From Pseudomonadota bacterium (GTDB taxonomy: Bacteria > Pseudomonadota > Gammaproteobacteria > Steroidobacterales > Steroidobacteraceae): a stretch of 6,625 bases of DNA. Positions 1 through 5,425 of this stretch are shown here, one piece after another (position 1 is the stretch's first letter; each line of letters opens with the position of its first letter). The notes beneath the pieces were generated by a model. The model was not told where the DNA came from and did no database searches. It saw only the letters and a list, made by a program, of their open reading frames with translations. The stretch lies in contig JAKAZP010000149.1 of assembly GCA_021815905.1 (NCBI GenBank), positions 1-6,625 on the forward strand. The letters run 5' to 3'. The translations under genes were made by a program, and so were the position numbers.

Positions 1-861
1 GCAGACGAGCGGGTCGTAGAAGAGCGCGGTGCCGATGCCGACGGCCGTGGCGCCCGCGATCAGGAACTCGACCGCATCGGTCGCGCTCGTGATGCCGCCC
101 TGCCCGATGATCGGGATGCCGTGCGGACCCGCGACCTCGTACACCTGGTGCACCTTGAGGAGCGCCAGCGGCTTGATGGCCGGCCCCGAGAGTCCGCCCT
201 GGATGTTGCCGAGCACCGGACGGCGGGTGCGCGCATCGATCGCCATGCCCATCAGGGTGTTGATCACCGCGAGCGCGTCCGTTCCCGCCTCGATGCAGCG
301 GCGCGCGTTCTCGCGAATGTCCGTCTGGTTGGGCGAGAGCTTGGTGATGAGGGGTTTCGAGGTGACGCGCCGGCACGCCTCGACCACCTGCGCCGACATG
401 TCCGGATAGTTGCCGAAGGCGACGCCGCCTTCCTTGACGTTGGGACAGGAGATGTTGATCTCGATGGCGTCGATCGGCGACTGGTCGAACAGGCGCGTGA
501 CCTCGGCGTACTCCTCCACGGTGGAGCCGGAGACGTTGGCGATGAAGCGCGTCTCGGTGAGATCGAGCTGCGGCAGGATGCCGCGCACCACGTGCGGCGC
601 GCCGGGGTTCTGCAGGCCGATGGCATTCAGCATGCCGGCCGGCGTCTCGAAGATGCGGTGCGGGGGGTTGCCGAGACGGGGAGCGAGAGTCGTGCCCTTG
701 AGCACCACCGCGCCCGCGTCCCGATTGGAGAAGCCCTCGATCCGCGTGTATTCCTCGCCGAAGCCGACGCATCCGGAGAGCAGCACGATGGGAGAATCGA
801 GCCGCAGCCCGCAGAGCGTGAGGCGCAGGCTCGAGTGCGGCCCTTCGGCGGGGTCGGTCAT
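1..861 (-). CDS. pyrD: Dihydroorotate dehydrogenase, class 1B-like (3' end outside window)
   Basis: This FMN enzyme oxidises dihydroorotate to orotate in pyrimidine synthesis. The visible 287 residues form most of a TIM-barrel DHODH; the family is about 305-311 residues, so roughly 20 C-terminal residues are missing past the left edge. Visible motifs are KGTT (55-58), NAIGLQNPG (79-87), NISCPN (136-141) with the class 1 catalytic Cys139, K174 in TKLSPN, GGLSGPAIKP (222-231), GQGGI (253-257) and GTALFYDP (277-284). The NISCPNVKxGGxxFG pattern is that of class 1B, the soluble form that normally pairs with the iron-sulfur/FAD subunit PyrK and uses NAD. No pyrK is visible; it could lie to the left or elsewhere. 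The ATG at 861 is the only nearby start in frame, and the upstream 48 nt show no clear Shine-Dalgarno. Residues 1-11 precede the conserved core. A PreA-type dihydropyrimidine dehydrogenase is less likely because the core matches PyrD; a C-terminal ferredoxin domain cannot be excluded from the visible part. Confidence 0.93.
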   Translation of the reverse strand, partial: MTDPAEGPHSSLRLTLCGLRLDSPIVLLSGCVGFGEEYTRIEGFSNRDAGAVVLKGTTLAPRLGNPPHRIFETPAGMLNAIGLQNPGAPHVVRGILPQLDLTETRFIANVSGSTVEEYAEVTRLFDQSPIDAIEINISCPNVKEGGVAFGNYPDMSAQVVEACRRVTSKPLITKLSPNQTDIRENARRCIEAGTDALAVINTLMGMAIDARTRRPVLGNIQGGLSGPAIKPLALLKVHQVYEVAGPHGIPIIGQGGITSATDAVEFLIAGATAVGIGTALFYDPLVC

Positions 862-909
862 GCGGCGATGCTGGCGGGCGCGGGACGCGGCCGCCGCCGC
901 GGCTTCGAG

Positions 910-1287
910 CTACAGCTTCCTGACATAGATGTCGATCTTCCCACGCGGCCCGATCAGCCACGAGCCGATCCAGCCGGTCACCCAGACGATGAGCGCGGTC
1001 TCGAACGCCGACCAGAAGCCGCCCTGGATGTGGAAGCCCGGCAGCAGCCACGCGACCAGCCCCACCATGGCGGTGTTGACGATCAGCAGGAAGAGTCCGA
1101 GCGTCAGGATGGTGAGCGGCAGCGTCAGGATGACGGCGATGGGCCGCACGATGGCGTTGACGACGCCGAGGAGGAGCCCCGCGAGCAGCAGCGTTCCGGC
1201 ATCGTCGATGCGGATGCCGTGCACCCAGCGCGTCGCGATCCACAACCCGATCGCGCTGATCAATGCGCGCAGAACGAAGCCGGTCAC
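910..1287 (-). CDS. YvlD/phage-holin-family small integral membrane protein
   Basis: This is a 125-residue hydrophobic protein with about four transmembrane segments (roughly 3-20, 32-49, 51-71 and 92-112). It has the family pattern of a helix ending in NAIVRPI (44-50) followed by a LTLPLTILTLGLF-like stretch (54-66). Such proteins are annotated as 'phage holin family' or 'mycobacterial 4 TMS holin superfamily' (PF04020, YvlD-like). They are common chromosomal membrane proteins and the holin label does not show lytic activity; function is unknown. The GTG start at 1287 overlaps the stop of the SRPBCC gene by 4 nt (GTGA). A run of five G (1295-1299 on the minus strand) lies 7 nt before it and may serve as a ribosome site. 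The open frame continues further upstream without a stop, but that part reads as arginine-rich shadow of the SRPBCC gene. It ends with the charged tail RGKIDIYVRKL, probably cytoplasmic. The next gene, pyrD, starts 48 nt downstream. Confidence 0.85.
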   Translation of the reverse strand: MTGFVLRALISAIGLWIATRWVHGIRIDDAGTLLLAGLLLGVVNAIVRPIAVILTLPLTILTLGLFLLIVNTAMVGLVAWLLPGFHIQGGFWSAFETALIVWVTGWIGSWLIGPRGKIDIYVRKL

Positions 1288-1733
1288 GGCCGCACCCCCG
1301 CGCGCGCGCCGGCCTCGATCATCGCCTTCAGACGAGTCATGGCCGCGTGCCAGCCCGCCTTGAGCCGCAGGTACTGGGTGTCCCACTCCGGCGAGCCCGG
1401 CACGCCCGAGCCGAGCAGCCGCACGATCGTGCCGGCGGGGCCTCCGTCGAGGATGAAATCGTCGATGAGCGCGCTGTCGGCCGGCGGCAAGGTGCCGCTC
1501 GGCAGATAGATCAGCCGCAGCCGCCGCCCGGGCTCGAAGACATCGATGTGCGCCTCGAGCTCCATCAGCCGATCGACGCTCGCGCGGAAGTGCCCGCCCG
1601 GCCGGGCGCGGATCTGCGCGTTCGGCGAGCACCACGTCACGAGCAGCCCGGGGTCCGTGAGCGCGTGCCAGACCGCCTGCACGTCAGCCTTGACGTCGAT
1701 CCGGTGGGCATAGCCGCGAGTCCTGTCCGCCAT
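1284..1733 (-). CDS. SRPBCC / AHSA1-family protein
   Basis: This 149-residue protein is of the START-like SRPBCC fold, closest in pattern to the Activator of Hsp90 ATPase homologue 1 family (PF08327). Signs are the N-terminal strand followed by VWHALTDPGLLVTW (21-34), then a G-x-F/R strand (GGHFRASVD, 46-54) and the C-terminal EWD...GWHAAMTRLKAMIE (117-140), the long helix that closes the hydrophobic cavity. Bacterial members bind small hydrophobic ligands or have unknown roles; the ligand cannot be read from sequence. The ATG at 1733 gives the usual family length. It lies 42 nt after gpsA and its stop overlaps the start of the membrane-protein gene, which suggests coupled translation and a possible shared function. 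A 16-nt near-palindrome lies immediately before the start. The family call is firm, the biological role open. Confidence 0.9.
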   Translation of the reverse strand: MADRTRGYAHRIDVKADVQAVWHALTDPGLLVTWCSPNAQIRARPGGHFRASVDRLMELEAHIDVFEPGRRLRLIYLPSGTLPPADSALIDDFILDGGPAGTIVRLLGSGVPGSPEWDTQYLRLKAGWHAAMTRLKAMIEAGARAGVRP

Positions 1734-1748
1734 GGCGCAATTGTGCCA
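1733..1748. promoter_or_regulatory. Near-perfect 16-bp palindrome upstream of the SRPBCC gene
   Basis: The sequence TGGCGCAATTGTGCCA is self-complementary except for one pair (G1737/T1744) and centres on CAATTG. A second, perfect 10-bp palindrome CCGCCGGCGG (1749-1758) follows directly. Both sit in the short gap between gpsA and the SRPBCC start, and the first base of the palindrome overlaps the start codon. It could be an operator for a dimeric regulator, an RNA hairpin over the SRPBCC start, or chance in GC-rich DNA. There is no T-tract to support a terminator. Confidence 0.3.
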
Positions 1749-1775
1749 CCGCCGGCGGGGTCGGCGCGCGGTCCG

Positions 1776-2798
1776 CTATTCCGTCTCGGCCCTGATCGGG
1801 CGCGTCATGAGCTCGCGCACCGCTTCCCGCGCCGGAACCCCCTCGTAGAGCACGCGGTAGATGCCCTCGCACAAAGGCATCTCGACGCCGGCGCGGGCGG
1901 CCACCGCGTGCAGCGCCTTGGCCGCGGGATAGCCCTCGACCACCTGGCCGATGGCCGCGAGCGCCTCCGGGGCGGTGCGGCCGGCGGCGAGCTCCAGACC
2001 GAAGCGCCGATTGCGCGACTGGTCGTCGGTGCAGGTCAGCACCAGGTCGCCGAGGCCCGCGAGGCCCATGAAGGTCTCGCGCCGCGCTCCGAGGGCGAGA
2101 CCGAGCCGCATCATCTCCGCGAGCCCGCGCGTGATGAGCGCCACGCGCGTGTTGGCCCCGAACCCGAGCCCGTCCGACAATCCGGCACCGACCGCCAGCA
2201 CGTTCTTGACCGCGCCCCCGACCTCGACGCCGACGATGTCGGTCGAGGTATAGGCGCGAAACTGCTCCGAGGACAGATCCGCGGCCAGCGCCTGGGCGAA
2301 CGTCTCGTGGGTCGAGGCGATGGTCATCGCGGTCGGCAATCCGGCGCCGACCTCGCGGGCGAACGTCGGCCCGGAGAGCACCGCGACGGCGCGATCGGCG
2401 CCCAGGACCTCGCGCGCGATCTGGTGCGGGAGGCTCCCGGTCGAGAGCTCGAACCCCTTGGTCGCCCAGGCGAGACGCATCTCGGGCGTGAGCCCGGGTG
2501 CGATCTGCGTGAGCAGGGCCCGGAAGGCGTGGCTCGGCACCGCCACGACGACATCGCAGGCGCCGCGCAGCGCGCTCGCGAGGTCGGGCTCGACGGTGAG
2601 GGTGGCAGGAAACTCGCCGGCGGCGAGATAGCGCTCGTTGCGCCGGTCACGCGCCATCGCCGCCAGGCGCCCGCGGTCGCGGCCCCAGAGCCGCGTCGGC
2701 CGGCCGCTGCGGGCGAATTGCACGGCGAGCGCCGTGCCCCACGAGCCGGCGCCGAGCACCGCGATCGGCGCGCCGCTCTGCGTGGCGGAGGCCCGCAC
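1776..2798 (-). CDS. gpsA: NAD(P)+-dependent glycerol-3-phosphate dehydrogenase
   Basis: GpsA reduces dihydroxyacetone phosphate to sn-glycerol 3-phosphate, the backbone for phospholipids, in the cytoplasm. From the GTG at 2798 the product has 340 residues, the usual family length. Visible motifs are the Rossmann GAGSWGTA (16-23), AVPSHAFR (86-93), ATKG with Lys114, SGPTFA (142-147), the catalytic-lysine motif GGAVKN with Lys198, GLGDLVLTCT (248-257) and SRNRRFG (261-267), which closely follow E. coli GpsA. The open frame extends to an ATG at 2867, but those 23 extra residues are arginine-rich, lie inside secB in another frame and are not family-like, so GTG, 13 nt past the secB stop, is preferred. 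No good Shine-Dalgarno precedes it, so coupling to secB translation is likely. In E. coli cysE follows gpsA; here an SRPBCC gene follows instead. Confidence 0.97.
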   Translation of the reverse strand: MRASATQSGAPIAVLGAGSWGTALAVQFARSGRPTRLWGRDRGRLAAMARDRRNERYLAAGEFPATLTVEPDLASALRGACDVVVAVPSHAFRALLTQIAPGLTPEMRLAWATKGFELSTGSLPHQIAREVLGADRAVAVLSGPTFAREVGAGLPTAMTIASTHETFAQALAADLSSEQFRAYTSTDIVGVEVGGAVKNVLAVGAGLSDGLGFGANTRVALITRGLAEMMRLGLALGARRETFMGLAGLGDLVLTCTDDQSRNRRFGLELAAGRTAPEALAAIGQVVEGYPAAKALHAVAARAGVEMPLCEGIYRVLYEGVPAREAVRELMTRPIRAETE

Positions 2799-2811
2799 GG
2801 CCGGGTCCGGA

Positions 2812-3291
2812 TCAGTTGGTCTGTTGCGGCGTCGGCGGCTGGTTCTGGTTGGCCGCGTAGAGCGCATCGAAGTTCACCGGCGGCAGCAGGAACTGCGGGA
2901 AGCCGCCCTGGGTGATGAGATGCGACACGGCCGCCCGAGCGTACGGGAACAGCACTCCCGGACACACGGTGCCGATGGCGCGCTTGGCATCGGCTTCGGG
3001 GATGTTGCGCATGACGAACAGCCCCGCCTGCTTCACCTCGACCAGGAACACCGTGCTCTCGTTCTGCTTCGCCGACAGGGTGACGGTGAGCACGACCTCG
3101 GTGACGTCCGGGCCGAGCCCCGTCGCGCCGGTCTGCAGATCGAGGTTGATCTGCGGGTTCCAGTTGCCGTCGATGCGAGGGCCGTTCGGCGCCTCGTACG
3201 AGCAGTCCTTGAGGTACACGCTCTGCAGCGCGAGCACGGGGCCGTTGGCCGCCTCGGGTATCGGGGGGATCCCGACAGCTTCATTGGTCAT
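2812..3291 (-). CDS. secB: Protein-export chaperone SecB
   Basis: SecB is a homotetrameric cytosolic chaperone that keeps preproteins unfolded and hands them to SecA at the Sec translocon. The 159-residue product has the family length and motifs: VYLKDCSYEAPN (25-36), the QINLDLQT strand (47-54), the CPGVLFPYAR core (110-119) and GGFPQFLLPPVNFDALY (129-145). The C-terminal tail is Q/P/N-rich; the conserved zinc-finger-binding tail of SecA acts elsewhere in the complex. The start at 3291 overlaps the end of grxC by 11 nt and is preceded by a good Shine-Dalgarno. SecB is mostly a proteobacterial protein, which supports the taxonomic reading. Confidence 0.98.
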   Translation of the reverse strand: MTNEAVGIPPIPEAANGPVLALQSVYLKDCSYEAPNGPRIDGNWNPQINLDLQTGATGLGPDVTEVVLTVTLSAKQNESTVFLVEVKQAGLFVMRNIPEADAKRAIGTVCPGVLFPYARAAVSHLITQGGFPQFLLPPVNFDALYAANQNQPPTPQQTN

Positions 3292-3559
3292 CTGTCACTC
3301 CGGTTTGCAATAGTCTGTCGAGACCGCCCGCGGCATCGAGGGCGTAGAGGTCGTCGCATCCGCCGACATGGGTGTCGCCGACGAAGATCTGGGGCACCGT
3401 GCCGCGCCCGCTGCGATTCACCATCTGCTCGCGCGCGCCCGCAACGGCCTCGACGTCGATCTCTTCGAACGAGACGCCCTTGGCCTGCAGCAGCCGCCGC
3501 GCACGGGCGCAATAGCCGCACCAGCTCGTAGAGTACATGACAACCTTGCCCGCGCTCAT
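3281..3559 (-). CDS. grxC: Glutaredoxin 3
   Basis: This is a 92-residue dithiol glutaredoxin that reduces disulfides and glutathione mixed disulfides using glutathione. The thioredoxin-fold signatures are all visible: VVMYSTSWCGYC with active-site Cys14 and Cys17, the cis-proline motif TVPQIF (54-59) and the glutathione-binding GGCDDL (66-71). The active site is CGYC rather than the common CPYC, and Cys68 after GG is a third cysteine. The ATG at 3559 starts 12 nt after the rhodanese stop; the 3' end overlaps secB by 11 nt. Its position between yibN-like and secB matches E. coli grxC, which supports the symbol. Confidence 0.95.
   Translation of the reverse strand: MSAGKVVMYSTSWCGYCARARRLLQAKGVSFEEIDVEAVAGAREQMVNRSGRGTVPQIFVGDTHVGGCDDLYALDAAGGLDRLLQTGVTDDQ
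3298..3301 (-). promoter_or_regulatory. Ribosome-binding site of secB
   Basis: GGAG lies 6 nt before the secB ATG on the minus strand, inside the 3' end of grxC. It is the clearest Shine-Dalgarno of the operon and fixes the secB start despite the 11-nt overlap. Confidence 0.7.
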
Positions 3560-3571
3560 CTTCGGCCGCCC

Positions 3572-3994
3572 TCACCCCTTGGTGAGCGGGAGATTCTCGG
3601 AGCGCCACGCGGTGATGCCCCCGCGCAGGTTGAACGCCTGGGTGAACCCCTGGGCCTTGAGCTGCCGCACGGCGGAGGTTCCGAGGGAGCCGGAATTACA
3701 GTACACGACGAGCGTCTTCGCCTTGTGCTTCTTCAGCAGCTCGCCGGCATTCAGGATCTGCTCGCCGCTCATCTGGCGCGCACCCGAGAGGTGGCCGGCC
3801 GAGAACTGGTCCGCGGGCCGCAGGTCGATCACCAGCGCGCCGTGGTTCATCATTCGAATCGCATCCTGAGGCGATACGGAGGCGAAACTCTGCGTGCGCG
3901 AGCGCATCTCAAGCACGATCACGGCGAGCAGCACGGCGGCCGTCGCCGCGACCAGCAACGGATGATGGTGAATGTAGGGGGAAAGGCGGTCCAT
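3572..3994 (-). CDS. yibN: Membrane-anchored rhodanese-like protein, YibN type
   Basis: The product is a 140-residue single-domain rhodanese with an N-terminal membrane anchor (about 12-29) and a basic residue patch after it, so the domain probably faces the cytoplasm. Rhodanese landmarks are VIDLRPADQFSAGHLSGA (55-72), the predicted persulfide cysteine Cys99 in VVYCNSGS, and the closing NLRGGITAW (122-130). The active loop C-N-S-G-S-L lacks the Arg often found at its sixth position (CxxGxR), so sulfurtransferase efficiency may differ. It is the first gene of the leftward operon, with a TATAAT box 61 nt upstream. The symbol rests on operon position and architecture as in E. coli yibN; the physiological substrate is unknown. 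No strong Shine-Dalgarno is seen before the ATG. Confidence 0.88.
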   Translation of the reverse strand: MDRLSPYIHHHPLLVAATAAVLLAVIVLEMRSRTQSFASVSPQDAIRMMNHGALVIDLRPADQFSAGHLSGARQMSGEQILNAGELLKKHKAKTLVVYCNSGSLGTSAVRQLKAQGFTQAFNLRGGITAWRSENLPLTKG

Positions 3995-4046
3995 GAGCGA
4001 GGGATTCGAGAGGCGGATGAGCGAAAGTGCGCGCCCGGCGGTAAAA

Positions 4047-4066
4047 GGGCGCGCATTATAGCGCCC
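4047..4066. repeat. Inverted repeat flanking the TATAAT box
   Basis: GGGCGC (4047-4052) and GCGCCC (4061-4066) are perfect inverted copies separated by 8 nt that contain the minus-strand TATAAT. A dimeric repressor bound here would block the leftward promoter and cover the region just before envC. Alternatively it is a chance pairing in GC-rich DNA. Confidence 0.4.
4055..4060 (-). promoter_or_regulatory. -10 box of the probable promoter for the yibN-grxC-secB-gpsA operon
   Basis: The plus strand reads attata, giving a perfect TATAAT on the minus strand in otherwise very GC-rich DNA, within the 74-nt divergent spacer. Start of transcription would fall near 4048, giving a leader of about 53 nt before the yibN-like ATG. 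A TTGACA-like -35 is not convincing at 16-18 nt spacing, so an activator or a weak promoter is possible. On the plus strand the same bases only poorly resemble a -10 (CATTAT), so envC's own promoter is unclear. Confidence 0.55.
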
Positions 4067-4068
4067 CG

Positions 4069-5280
4069 ATGCGATCCGGCATGACGGGGTGGCGGCCGGC
4101 GCCGGGAGACTCGAGGCGCGTGCTCGCGGCGGTTGCGGCGCTGCTCGCTCTCGGCCTCGCCATGAGCACGGCGGCGGCCGCGCCCGCTCGAGCCCGTACC
4201 GAGGAAAACAGGACCCGGGCCCGCCTTCAGGCGGTACGCGGGGAGATCGAGCGCATTACCCGGCAGGTGACGCGCTCGCAGCTCGAGCAGGATCGCCTGA
4301 CCCGCGAGCTGCGGGCGACGGAGCGCTCCGTGGGCAAGGCGCGCTCGGTGCTGCACGGACTCGATCGGCAGCGCGCCGCGGGCGATGCGCGTCTCGCGGC
4401 CCTGGAGGCCGAGAAGCGCCGGCGTCGATCGGATCTCGCCGCCGACCGCAAGGCGCTCGCCGGGGAGCTGCGCGCCGCCTATCTCATCGGGCGCGAAGAG
4501 CCGCTGAAGCTGCTGCTGAGTCAGGGCGACCCGGCCCGCGCCGGCCGAATGTTCGCGTATTACAGCTATTTCGGACGCGCCCGCGCGCGGCAGATCGGAA
4601 AGGTCGAGTCCGACATCGCGCAGCTCGGCAAGCTCGACGATCAGCTTCGGGCCGAGAACGGGCAGCTCGCGACGCTCGAGCAGCAGCAGCAGGCCCAGGT
4701 TCACTCCCTCGAGCAGGCGCGCTCGAAGCGTCTCGCGGTGCTCGCGAGCATCGCGGCCTCGACGCGCACCCGCGGCGAGCGCCTCGCGCGGCTCAAGCGG
4801 CAGCAGAGCGGGCTCGAAGGCTTGCTCCGCCGGCTCCGGCGCGCCGCGTCGCGTCTGCCGCCGGAGCTCGCCAACGCGCCCTTCGCGCGTCTGCGGGGCC
4901 ATCTGCCCTGGCCGGTCAGGGGTCGGATCCTCGACCGCTTCGGCGCGGAGCGGGCCGGCGGGCTGCGCTGGGATGGCGACCTGATCGCGACCCGCCGCGA
5001 TGCGCCGGTGCGCGCGGTGTCTTCCGGTCGCGTGATCTATGCCGACTGGCTCGCCGGACTCGGGCTCCTCATCATCGTGGACCACGGCGACGGCTACTTG
5101 AGTCTCTACGGGCATAACGCCCGGCTCTACCGGGCGGTGGGCGCGTGGGTGCGTGCGGGCGAGACGATCGCCGCGGCCGGGAACACCGGCGGGAGCCTGC
5201 GGCCGGAGCTTTACTTCGGGCTGCGCAGAGGCGCCCGGCCGCTCGACCCGCAGCACTGGCTGGTGCCCGATCCGCGCTAG
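4069..5280 (+). CDS. envC: Murein hydrolase activator EnvC
   Basis: EnvC is a periplasmic protein that is recruited by FtsEX to the septum and activates the amidases AmiA/AmiB to split daughter-cell peptidoglycan. The 403 residues show a signal peptide (basic segment, hydrophobic 18-32, Ala-rich cleavage region about 36-42), long heptad-rich coiled coils (about 45-125 and 160-270, with an EQQQQAQ run near 204), and a C-terminal LytM/M23 domain from LPWPV (279) to the end. Zinc ligands of active M23 enzymes are absent: the HxGxD site reads RWDGD (300-304) and the final HxH site reads LYF (381-383). This is the same degeneration as E. coli EnvC (LRWKGMV, LYFEIR), so it should be an activator, not a hydrolase. 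An in-frame ATG at 4081 is an alternative start; neither has a clear Shine-Dalgarno. It diverges from the yibN-like gene, as part of the conserved E. coli neighbourhood but without gpmM. Confidence 0.95.
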   Translation: MRSGMTGWRPAPGDSRRVLAAVAALLALGLAMSTAAAAPARARTEENRTRARLQAVRGEIERITRQVTRSQLEQDRLTRELRATERSVGKARSVLHGLDRQRAAGDARLAALEAEKRRRRSDLAADRKALAGELRAAYLIGREEPLKLLLSQGDPARAGRMFAYYSYFGRARARQIGKVESDIAQLGKLDDQLRAENGQLATLEQQQQAQVHSLEQARSKRLAVLASIAASTRTRGERLARLKRQQSGLEGLLRRLRRAASRLPPELANAPFARLRGHLPWPVRGRILDRFGAERAGGLRWDGDLIATRRDAPVRAVSSGRVIYADWLAGLGLLIIVDHGDGYLSLYGHNARLYRAVGAWVRAGETIAAAGNTGGSLRPELYFGLRRGARPLDPQHWLVPDPR

Positions 5281-5316
5281 GGACCGCCCCCGAATGTGAG
5301 CGGGTTCAAGCTTTGG

Positions 5317-5339
5317 CCGCCGTGCGGGGAGCACGGTGG
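5317..5339 (+). other. Hairpin after envC
   Basis: CCGCCGTGC and GCACGGTGG form a 9-bp stem (one G.U pair) around a 5-nt GGGGA loop, 36 nt after the envC stop. There is no T-tract after it, so a Rho-independent terminator is not supported; it may stabilise the envC 3' end or be a pause site. Confidence 0.35.
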
Positions 5340-5351
5340 ACGAACCGCCAA

Positions 5352-5368
5352 CTCGCGCAACGTGCGAG
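5352..5368. repeat. Imperfect palindrome before the GGDEF-EAL gene
   Basis: CTCGCGC-AAC-GTGCGAG pairs over seven positions with one G.U mismatch. It lies 58 nt before the predicted GGDEF-EAL start, in the spacer 5281-5425, which otherwise shows no recognisable promoter. It could be an operator or a second small RNA hairpin. Confidence 0.25.
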
Positions 5369-5425
5369 CCGAGCCGGTGCGGGACATTGCCGGCGGACCC
5401 CGGAGACAGCCCACGGTTGCAAGGC

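Noticed and set aside
910..1287. Prophage or lysis cassette suggested by the 'phage holin family' label
   Set aside because: No endolysin, spanin, integrase or phage structural gene is near; the family is widespread in bacterial chromosomes and the gene sits in a housekeeping operon.
121..1509. A 462-codon plus-strand open frame over pyrD and the small membrane protein
   Set aside because: It spans three well-supported minus-strand genes and shows only shadow-like residue composition.
1288..1635. N-terminal extension of the YvlD-like protein to an upstream ATG (241 residues)
   Set aside because: The extension lies wholly inside the SRPBCC gene in another frame, is arginine-rich, and the family begins at the GTG at 1287.
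1263..2915. A 550-codon open frame on the plus strand antisense to SRPBCC, gpsA and secB
   Set aside because: Its translation is Arg/Ala/Gly/His-rich low-complexity typical of the shadow of GC-rich coding DNA, and the opposite strand carries well-conserved gpsA and secB.
4897..5280. EnvC LytM domain as an active M23 endopeptidase
   Set aside because: The zinc-binding His and Asp positions are replaced (RWDGD and LYF), as in the non-catalytic E. coli EnvC.
5317..5339. Rho-independent terminator for envC
   Set aside because: The stem is adequate but no run of T follows on the plus strand.
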